From a virus, in IMG/VR virus record IMGVR_UViG_3300027754_000290, positions 1 through 31,833 of that record: DNA of 31,833 nt. One strand, written 5' to 3'. The position numbers and the translations under genes were made by a program. Positions 22,261-27,211 of the stretch are shown one piece after another (within the stretch, counting starts at the first letter, position 1; each line of letters starts with the position of its first letter). The notes under the pieces were generated by a model. It had not been told where the DNA came from. It saw nothing but the letters and a program-made list of their open reading frames with translations, and did not search any database.

Positions 22261-22412
22261 TATTTCTTCTTCGCTGTTTTGGCAGAATCTTTAAAATCCT
22301 TGGCCGTTGGAGCGCCTTTTGCGCCTACAGGGCGCATTTTCTCTTTGCTGCCCGCTGCAATGCGTGCCTGTTTTGCATGAATATTTGCGTACAGTCCAGG
22401 TTTGGTAGCCAT
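22260..22412 (-). CDS. Small basic protein (50 aa)
   Basis: ATG at 22412 is chosen because GGAAG lies upstream; an earlier in-frame start at 22457 lies inside the neighbour. Its sequence MATKPGLYANIHAKQARIAAGS, then EKMRPVGAKGAPTAKDFK, is a widely repeated small phage protein of unknown function, rich in Lys and predicted to be disordered. It belongs to the terminase-portal group of three small basic genes. Confidence 0.72.
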   Translation of the reverse strand: MATKPGLYANIHAKQARIAAGSKEKMRPVGAKGAPTAKDFKDSAKTAKKK

Positions 22413-22413
22413 A

Positions 22414-22665
22414 TCAACACTTCCATCGTTTAAGAGCAGCTTTAGCGCGTTCGCCATCTTTGGCGTTGGCCGCTACTGCGCCCATTCTTGCACAAAATGA
22501 ATCCTTGCGGCCCTGATCTGCTTTGGTCTTGGGGTTTGGGGCTGGCGCTTTAAGATTAGAGCCGGTTGCGGCGTTGTACTTTTCACGGCCTTTGGCAGTC
22601 AGGCCAGCGCCTTTGGATGTGGGCAGCTTCTCGCCGCGTCCGACAGATAGAGATACTTTTTTCAT
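22414..22665 (-). CDS. DUF6321-like small basic protein (83 aa)
   Basis: I use the ATG at 22665 (ATGA junction with the terminase stop) rather than 22677. The sequence KKVSLSVGRGEKLPTSKGAGLTAKGREKYN, then GSNLKAPAPNPKT and GRKDSFCARM, ending AALKRWKC, matches a small Lys/Gly-rich family often called DUF6321. It is found between terminase and portal genes of phages. Two Cys and many Lys suggest nucleic-acid contact, but the role is unknown. Confidence 0.75.
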   Translation of the reverse strand: MKKVSLSVGRGEKLPTSKGAGLTAKGREKYNAATGSNLKAPAPNPKTKADQGRKDSFCARMGAVAANAKDGERAKAALKRWKC

Positions 22666-24185
22666 GAGCCCATCCATGATGTATGCATTGCGCCGTCTTG
22701 AGCGTTATAGCGGCGAGTCGGCTCAGTATACTCGCGGTGAGCCACAGGAAAAGCAAACGTCACGCATATAGCGTCCGCTGCGTCTGGTGATGCTAAGCCC
22801 CGTGCTTTCATTTCTTTCTTGCTCTCCAAGAAGATTGTTCCACGTGAATCAGGCTTCATTTTAGGCGAAATTAAATCCGTCTTCAAGAACCTGTCGGTCG
22901 GGATACTAGCAGATTTCAACCATTCCCGCATCTCACCCCACATCTGCGCGCGCATATTTCCGTACATTATCGGGTTTTTGGACTTATTTCCAAAGTTTAC
23001 ACCCTTAATCTTGTACCGCTGCTCCTTGAGCCTGTCCACAATCCCAGCCCCCAGCCCGCCTTCGTCGATCACCACCAGCGTCGGCTTGTACTCGTCAATC
23101 GCGTCGATCACATACCCCACGACCGTCATCGTGTCGTCGCCCCGATGCCGCGTTATGTTAATAATATCCCGTCCCTGGCGCACGGCTATGACCGTGGCGT
23201 CCGCGCCGTAGCGAGCCGGATCGACGCCGATGATGATGGGCGCGGACAAGTCTTTGTATTTCTCCCGCTTCATGGCCTCGTCCACTATGTCCGAGCCGAT
23301 GAACTGGTCATCCCCCGCGCTTGGGAACATCCCGTAGACCTCGACGTGCGACTGTGATGAGTCTGGCCCGTACTCTTGGATGATCCGCTCATAGACCTGT
23401 TTGTCCGTACCCTCTACCGTGCGCGCGTCCACCACCTTGGTTTTCCAAAACGCCCGCTTGGAGTTGAACGCCTCGTAAAAGTACCCCGTGTTGCGGCGCG
23501 GGTTGGAGAACGCCAGCCAGAAACGGTTGGGCGTGTTCTCAGTAAAGAAGCCCGCAGTCACCGCCCAGATCGTGTCGTCAATACCTGACGCTTCGTCGAA
23601 CACCACCAGCACGCCGTCGTAGTTATGCACACCCGCGTAGGCGTCGGGGTTCTCCGCTGACCACAGCCGCCCTTCGACGCCCCAGTACCTGGTGCCCTTC
23701 TTCAAGTCCCGCTCAACCAGTTCGGTCAGCCACTTAGCGGGCATCACCCGCGTGGCGCTGACTTCAAACCAGTGGCTGTTGATTGCCATCGCCAGCCACT
23801 TGGTAATCTCGGCCCAGGTGATACTTCTGAGTTGAGACTCACTGTTAGCCGAGATAATGGTCGTCGAGCCGATGCGGGTTGCCAGCATCCAGATGGTGAT
23901 CCATGACACTAACGCCGACTTGCCAATACCGCGCCCAGACGAAATGGCGCTTTGCAATACTGCGTAATCTAGCTGGCCCTTGTTTGCTTCGATATGCTCG
24001 GCGATGTCTTGCAGCACCTCGCGCTGCCACTTGCGCGGTCCTTTGAAGTTTTCCAGCGGTGTGCCCTTGACGCCCCACGGGAATACCAAGGCTACAAAAT
24101 TAAGCGGGTTGTCCTTGATGCGCGGCGTCCACAGACGCGCCATCAGGGCTTGCTCGTCTTCAGCGCTGTATCTGGTTGACTGCAT
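22662..24185 (-). CDS. terL: Terminase large subunit (507 aa)
   Basis: The ATG at 24185 is preferred; the open frame extends upstream to 24416, but that part is out-of-frame text of the small-subunit gene. With this start the protein is 507 residues (P22 gp2: 499). Motifs: Walker A SGRGIGKSA (about 83-91), Walker B VLVVFDEAS (Asp197-Glu198), and nuclease Asp322 (GVDPARYG), Asp374 (VVIDEGG) and Asp468/471 (SPDAADA). It cuts and translocates DNA into procapsids. It overlaps the small subunit by 26 nt and the DUF6321-like gene by 4 nt. Confidence 0.95.
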   Translation of the reverse strand: MQSTRYSAEDEQALMARLWTPRIKDNPLNFVALVFPWGVKGTPLENFKGPRKWQREVLQDIAEHIEANKGQLDYAVLQSAISSGRGIGKSALVSWITIWMLATRIGSTTIISANSESQLRSITWAEITKWLAMAINSHWFEVSATRVMPAKWLTELVERDLKKGTRYWGVEGRLWSAENPDAYAGVHNYDGVLVVFDEASGIDDTIWAVTAGFFTENTPNRFWLAFSNPRRNTGYFYEAFNSKRAFWKTKVVDARTVEGTDKQVYERIIQEYGPDSSQSHVEVYGMFPSAGDDQFIGSDIVDEAMKREKYKDLSAPIIIGVDPARYGADATVIAVRQGRDIINITRHRGDDTMTVVGYVIDAIDEYKPTLVVIDEGGLGAGIVDRLKEQRYKIKGVNFGNKSKNPIMYGNMRAQMWGEMREWLKSASIPTDRFLKTDLISPKMKPDSRGTIFLESKKEMKARGLASPDAADAICVTFAFPVAHREYTEPTRRYNAQDGAMHTSWMGS

Positions 24186-24570
24186 CAACAACCTCAATGA
24201 CGCGCATCTCTGCTTCTTGCAGCGCCTGCGTGATGGATATGCGCTGGTCAATGTCCACCGTGATGGACTGCTTGGCGACCCAGCCGTGCTGGTGTTTGAG
24301 AATCTCAAGCGCCGCCTTGGCGTCGCCTTCTCGGGCCGCTTTGTGCAGGATGTCGGCCATCTCGCGCTCGCCATCAGCCTTGCCTTTAATCGCGGCCATC
24401 TCGGCCAGTGCGTCAAATTGGCACAAGTGCCGGTACTCTTCAGGCCGCATCCCAGAGGCCAGCGCCAGTGTGTCGCCCTTGAGCCCCAGCTTGGCAGCGT
24501 CGTATATCGCCTGCAAGCGCGATTCAGTCGCTTGGACGTGTCGGACAGTGAGCGGCAGTGATTTGAACAT
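24160..24570 (-). CDS. terS: Terminase small subunit (136 aa)
   Basis: Immediately upstream of the large terminase and overlapping it. The N-terminal helices include RHVQATESRLQAIYDAAKLGLKGDTLALASGMRPEEYRHLCQ, with a helix-turn-helix-like pattern that would recognise the packaging site. The middle EREMADILHKAAREGDAKAALEILKHQHGWVAKQ is a typical oligomerisation segment of phage small terminases. Length is 136 against 162 in P22 gp3. AGGAG precedes ATG at 24570. It opens the structural operon, directly next to the repeat-rich control region. Confidence 0.82.
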   Translation of the reverse strand: MFKSLPLTVRHVQATESRLQAIYDAAKLGLKGDTLALASGMRPEEYRHLCQFDALAEMAAIKGKADGEREMADILHKAAREGDAKAALEILKHQHGWVAKQSITVDIDQRISITQALQEAEMRVIEVVDAVNQIQR

Positions 24571-24727
24571 TTGTTCTCCTGCGCCTGGGAGGCGTGTGCG
24601 TGGATTTTATATTAAAAAAATTTTGTTTGTGGCCCCTCCGTTTACGTTGGCCCATCGCGTCGGCCCTACCCCCTCCCCCCTGGCTGAAAACCATGGTCAA
24701 AATGGCAAGCATTACCTGGTGCTAGGC

Positions 24728-25080
24728 GTTGGCTATGTTGGCTATGCCAACCAAGTTGGAGTCAGCAAATTGGGGGCTGGTAGATGTTGGCTATGTTGGC
24801 TATCCAAAACAAACCGCCAACATAGCCAACACCGTGCAGCGGTGCGCGCGCAGCGTTTTACGGGCGGTTGGCGGTTGTTGGCTATGTTGGCACTTTTGAC
24901 ACCCGTTTTAAATCGCTCCAAGGTGTTTGTAAGTATTGTAAGATTTCACATTATGAAATACATAGGTTAACCCTAGAACTAGATAATCAATAGCCAACAT
25001 AGCCAACAAATTGAATTTCCTCAGCGATATGCATCCAAACAACCGCCGCCAACATTCCGCCCACTGTTGGCAATGTTGGC
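24728..25080. repeat. Iteron-like array of GTTGGCTATGTTGGC
   Basis: Exact copies of GTTGGCTATGTTGGC are at 24728-24742 (+), 24786-24800 (+), 24816-24830 (-), 24877-24891 (+) and 24993-25007 (-). A sixth copy with one mismatch (GTTGGCAATGTTGGC) is at 25066-25080 (+). Each copy is itself two GTTGGC half-sites 9 bp apart, so a dimer or a tandem binder is likely. Further half-sites occur at 24867-24872 and, inverted, at 24746-24751 and 25048-25053. I saw the repeat nowhere else in the window. It is probably bound by a replication initiator, terminase or regulator. Confidence 0.85.
24785..24831. repeat. Perfect 16-bp inverted repeat (stem-loop or cruciform)
   Basis: TGTTGGCTATGTTGGC (24785-24800) is exactly complementary to the sequence at 24816-24831, with a 15-nt A/C-rich loop. 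It could extrude as a cruciform or form a very stable RNA hairpin. It consists of two iteron copies facing each other, so protein binding by two dimers is the other obvious reading. Confidence 0.8.
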
Positions 25081-25089
25081 ACCAGGGCA

Positions 25090-25118
25090 TTGTCTCCAAC
25101 GTGACACCAGGGCATAAA
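25090..25118 (+). promoter_or_regulatory. Candidate sigma70-type early promoter with flanking direct repeats
   Basis: TTGTCT (25090-25095) and CATAAA (25113-25118) are separated by exactly 17 bp, each matching the consensus at four of six positions. The sequence CACCAGGGCAT occurs twice, at 25080-25090 and 25105-25115. One copy abuts the -35 and the other overlaps the -10, a good arrangement for a repressor or activator. It would drive the plus-strand early operon starting at 25209. No transcript evidence. Confidence 0.4.
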
Positions 25119-25130
25119 AAACACTTGCAA

Positions 25131-25153
25131 AGCGTAAAGAAATCCTTTACGCT
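25131..25153 (+). other. Leader hairpin upstream of the early operon
   Basis: Perfect 9-bp arms AGCGTAAAG and CTTTACGCT around a 5-nt loop. It would lie near the 5' end of a transcript from the candidate promoter at 25090-25118, about 55 nt before the first gene. It could be an operator palindrome, an antitermination or processing hairpin, or a 5' stabiliser. No U-run follows, so it is not a terminator. Confidence 0.6.
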
Positions 25154-25208
25154 CCAGGTGCGCGCAAGCGCAGGGCAACCCCTTCAAACTAAAGTAAAGG
25201 AAAATTAA

Positions 25209-25457
25209 ATGTCTACAGTAATGAGAGCAAACGTGATTTACACCAATCACCAAGGCGAACGCACCAACCAAACCGTCACCGTTAACCGCATTTTTGCGTA
25301 TGACGATATTGAAAAACCTACGCATTACAGCGCTCATGCGCTCGCAACGCTAGGTTGCGGAAAAGCCGATAGTGACCCAATCGGCGCGATTCACCGGCTG
25401 GTGGGCGATCATGGAGACGTCATCGCCATCCAAACCATCAACTCTATTTGGGATTAA
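25209..25457 (+). CDS. Early operon gene 1, hypothetical (82 aa)
   Basis: ATG at 25209 has AAAGGA about 8 nt upstream. The protein (MSTVMRANVIYTNHQGERTN, later HALATLGCGKADSDPIGAIHRLVGDHGD) appears mixed alpha/beta and soluble, and is not recognised. As the first gene after the control region it is probably expressed early. Its high Asn/Thr content and lack of catalytic motif give no function. Confidence 0.7.
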   Translation: MSTVMRANVIYTNHQGERTNQTVTVNRIFAYDDIEKPTHYSAHALATLGCGKADSDPIGAIHRLVGDHGDVIAIQTINSIWD

Positions 25458-25461
25458 CACC

Positions 25462-25665
25462 ATGAAAAAAGAAATTCTGATTTACGGCTTGGAGCGCGGC
25501 GAGACGCGCCGTTACACCGAGGCGCTACTTAGCACCCAATGCCAAACCGCCGCCGACATTGAAAAAGTTAAAGAGGCCGCAAGCGCGGCGGGTTACCACT
25601 CTTTCCGCATCGCCTTTTATGACGGCTCGCCGCCGAACTTTGCCGCCGCCGTTAATTTCATCTAA
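25462..25665 (+). CDS. Early operon gene 2, hypothetical (67 aa)
   Basis: ATG at 25462 is used rather than the open reading start at 25372, since it begins MKKEILIYGLERGETRRYTE just after the previous stop. The protein resembles small phage proteins with a ferredoxin-like strand-helix plan (EILIYGLERGET, then TAADIEKVKEAASAAGYHSFRIAFYDG) and contains one Cys. Function unknown. Confidence 0.65.
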   Translation: MKKEILIYGLERGETRRYTEALLSTQCQTAADIEKVKEAASAAGYHSFRIAFYDGSPPNFAAAVNFI

Positions 25666-25679
25666 TTGGAGTACACACC

Positions 25680-26000
25680 ATGAAACTCACTATCCAAAAC
25701 GCAAGCCAATTCCGCGACGAGTTCCGCCAATGCGGGCGCGCTGACCAATTCAGTTATGAGGCGCTCGGCCTTTTGTTTGACTACTTGGAGGACGTAGACA
25801 ACGACTACGATCTTGATGTTATCGCCCTCTGTTGCGAATACTCAGAGGACAGCATCGAGCAAATTGCCGAGTCTTATGGGCTGGAGTTGCCCGAAGATGA
25901 GACAGATGAAGAACACCAAGCCGCCGTGCGCGCCTACTTGGAGGCGCACACGTTTGTTATTGGTGTCACGCCCTCCGGCATTGTCTACGCTCAATTTTAA
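25680..26000 (+). CDS. Early operon gene 3, strongly acidic protein (106 aa)
   Basis: ATG at 25680 follows TTGGAG. About a quarter of residues are Asp or Glu with only a few Lys/Arg. The central part (EALGLLFDYLEDVDNDYDLDVIALCCEYS, then LPEDETDEEHQAAV) is helical and acidic. High acidity in early phage proteins often means DNA mimicry, as in anti-restriction proteins, but no Ocr-like or ArdA-like motif is clear. The pattern GRADQFSYEALGLLFDYLE also appears in uncharacterised phage and bacterial proteins. Function not known. Confidence 0.7.
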   Translation: MKLTIQNASQFRDEFRQCGRADQFSYEALGLLFDYLEDVDNDYDLDVIALCCEYSEDSIEQIAESYGLELPEDETDEEHQAAVRAYLEAHTFVIGVTPSGIVYAQF

Positions 26001-26011
26001 GGACTCACATC

Positions 26012-26317
26012 ATGCTCACAATGAAATTTAACACTACTACACTTAAAGTCAGCGAAGCAAACGCGCCTAAATACCGCAAAATTATTGATTCCGGCAAAAT
26101 CCCCAAGATTAAGCGCCCGCTGGACAATAAGAATAGTGCAACACGGCGCGACTATCCGGCGTTTTACTCCGGCATGGAAACGGCGGAATATTTGAGCCGG
26201 TATGCGTCACTTAATGCGCGGCTGCACTTGGCCTCGATTGAATTCGCGCACACTAACCGCGCAGCGCCGGAATTGGACTACACACAACCCGAAGCAATAG
26301 AGGAGGCGTTAGCATGA
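26012..26317 (+). CDS. Early operon gene 4, hypothetical (101 aa)
   Basis: ATG at 26012 starts MLTMKFNTTTLKVSEAN (a second Met at residue 4 is a possible start). Basic in the first half (YRKIIDSGKIPKIKRPLDNKNSATRRDYP), then a helical region with YPAFYSGMETAEYLSRYASLNARLHLASIEFAH. The last codons overlap the next gene (ATGA). No known domain; the basic segment may bind nucleic acid. Confidence 0.65.
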   Translation: MLTMKFNTTTLKVSEANAPKYRKIIDSGKIPKIKRPLDNKNSATRRDYPAFYSGMETAEYLSRYASLNARLHLASIEFAHTNRAAPELDYTQPEAIEEALA

Positions 26318-26427
26318 ACCGCCAACACTACAAACCCGAACCAGCCCCCCGCCCTTGGGCTGATGCCCTTCTGGCGATCTCGATCGGCCTAGCCCTAGCT
26401 TTTATTCTTTTGGAGTACCTACCATGA
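26314..26427 (+). CDS. Single-TM micropeptide (37 aa)
   Basis: ATG (26314-26316) overlaps the previous stop, has GAGGAGG upstream, and TGA (26425-26427) overlaps the next ATG. The peptide has a polar, Pro-rich N-terminus (MNRQHYKPEPAPRPWAD) followed by a hydrophobic helix (ALLAISIGLALAFILLEYLP). It would be a small inner-membrane protein. Supported by overlap on both sides and a strong ribosome site; function unknown. Confidence 0.65.
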   Translation: MNRQHYKPEPAPRPWADALLAISIGLALAFILLEYLP

Positions 26428-26615
26428 AAAACGAACAGATCAACGACTTGGCGTATGCGGCTTTAGACGCCGCTTGCGCGTCCATTCAAGACGCCTTGGG
26501 CGTCAAGACCGGCGACTTTGCCGGTATGTATTTCTCCGGCGAACGGCATGATGCCATTATCGCCATCCTTGCCGATTACATCGGTGCCGAACTATCCGAG
26601 GGGGTGCAATCGTGA
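26424..26615 (+). CDS. Early operon gene 6, hypothetical (63 aa)
   Basis: ATG at 26424 follows TTGGAGTACCTACC, nearly the same leader as gene 3 (25666-25685). A helical Ala/Asp-rich protein (LAYAALDAACASIQDALGVKTGDFAGMYFSGE, later DAIIAILADYIGAELSEG), ending VQS. Not recognised. Its C-terminal DNA (26603-26616) recurs at the next gene junction. Confidence 0.65.
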   Translation: MKNEQINDLAYAALDAACASIQDALGVKTGDFAGMYFSGERHDAIIAILADYIGAELSEGVQS

Positions 26616-26806
26616 AAAGACAAGCCAAAGTCATTAAAGAGGTTCCCGCCTGTTTATCGCCCACTGGCGCAACCCTGCCCGTTGGCACCATCATTGATTA
26701 TTGGCAAGCCCGATTCAGAAACGGCGAATGGCACTACGTCCTCGCGGACAAGACGACCACGCCCTGCGTATTTTTCGACGACTTAGAAGAGGAGGTGCAA
26801 TCGTGA
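26612..26806 (+). CDS. Early operon gene 7, hypothetical (64 aa)
   Basis: GTG start at 26612 overlapping the previous stop by GTGA. Soluble, mixed alpha/beta (KVIKEVPACLSPTGATLPVGTIIDYWQARFRNGEWHYVLAD), with an acidic C-terminus ending EEEVQS. No recognisable motif; the WQARFRNGEWHYVL strand pattern could form a small SH3-like or OB-like barrel, which is speculative. Confidence 0.62.
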   Translation: MKRQAKVIKEVPACLSPTGATLPVGTIIDYWQARFRNGEWHYVLADKTTTPCVFFDDLEEEVQS

Positions 26807-27003
26807 ATTTCGTATTGACTACAAACACTAACGACGAGCCGGTCTACGGCGTTGAGGTTAACGGCATGACCATTTATAACCCCCACATGAGCGAGTGCGG
26901 GCGCTTTGCCGTTGACCCCCTGCAAGTCTACGGACTGGATGCCCAGACCGTCGAGGCGCTCGCCGCCCTTAACGCCCAACACAACTATTCGACGGAGTGC
27001 TAA
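26803..27003 (+). CDS. Early operon gene 8, hypothetical (66 aa)
   Basis: GTG at 26803 overlapping the previous stop, preceded by GAGGAGG. The alternative upstream start at 26701 would lie inside gene 7. The protein (MNFVLTTNTNDEPVYGVEV, later MSECGRFAVDPLQVYGL) is a mixed sequence of unknown type with two Cys. Its start shares a 14-bp identical sequence with the start of gene 7. Confidence 0.62.
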   Translation: MNFVLTTNTNDEPVYGVEVNGMTIYNPHMSECGRFAVDPLQVYGLDAQTVEALAALNAQHNYSTEC

Positions 27004-27005
27004 AT

Positions 27006-27152
27006 ATGACTGAAGCCCAAGCCTACATCAACGGCGACACCCAGACCGCCGCCCTGCTGCACCGCATTACCGAACTAGAGGACGCATTGCGCGCCCTCTT
27101 GGATGATGACAACGAGAACACGCGCATCCGCGCGGAAATGGCGCTTGAATGA
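27006..27152 (+). CDS. Early operon gene 9, short helical protein (48 aa)
   Basis: ATG at 27006 to TGA 27150-27152. Sequence MTEAQAYINGDTQTAALLHRI, then ITELEDALRALLDDDNENTRIRAEMAL, is acidic and helical with a possible short coiled coil. Its stop overlaps the next ATG. Short, but the coupled junction on the 3' side supports it. Confidence 0.55.
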   Translation: MTEAQAYINGDTQTAALLHRITELEDALRALLDDDNENTRIRAEMALE

Positions 27153-27211
27153 TCATTCTCATAGCGGCGCTAGTCGCCGCCGTCCTAGCCATTCTTTTCG
27201 ATCTTGATTAG
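27149..27211 (+). CDS. Twenty-residue membrane micropeptide (last gene of the early operon)
   Basis: ATG at 27149 overlaps the previous stop, and TAG ends at 27211, one base before the terminator stem. The peptide is almost wholly hydrophobic (MIILIAALVAAVLAILFDLD) and could span a membrane once. Its end overlaps the convergent primase gene by 27 nt. It might be a real toxin-like or holin-like peptide, or a by-product of the leader to the terminator; I think real expression is plausible but unproven. Confidence 0.4.
   Translation: MIILIAALVAAVLAILFDLD

Larger units (their letters stand above)
24571..25208. other. Non-coding control region between divergent operons; origin candidate
   Basis: 638 bp between terS (minus) and the early operon (plus) with no supportable gene. 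It holds a poly-A/T tract (about 24606-24624), six copies of a 15-bp repeat in mixed orientation (24728-25080), an AT-rich core (about 24892-24992) with an ATTTCA/TGAAAT inverted repeat (24943-24959) and two TTGTAAG repeats (24927-24942), then a possible promoter and hairpin near 25090-25153. This pattern is typical of replication origins and of complex early-phage control regions. Which role it serves cannot be decided from sequence alone. Confidence 0.6.

Noticed and set aside
24186-24416. N-terminal extension of the large terminase (77 codons)
   Set aside because: The extension is Arg/Ser-rich nonsense read out of frame from terS; terminase-like sequence and expected length begin at 24185.
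24606-24634. Late promoter for the structural operon (minus strand TATAAA near 24606-24611)
   Set aside because: No acceptable -35 at 16-18 bp; the A/T tract alone is not enough to call it.
24896-24924. Promoter from the perfect TTGACA at 24896-24901
   Set aside because: No -10-like sequence at 16-18 bp downstream.
24176-24970. A 264-codon plus-strand open frame across terS and the repeat region
   Set aside because: It lies antisense to terS, then runs through the iteron repeats; no ribosome site or domain. The repeat-encoded text (Leu-Ala-Met/Trp-Leu-type) is a by-product.
24728-25080. CRISPR array
   Set aside because: Repeats are short, in both orientations, irregularly spaced, and no cas genes or uniform spacers exist.
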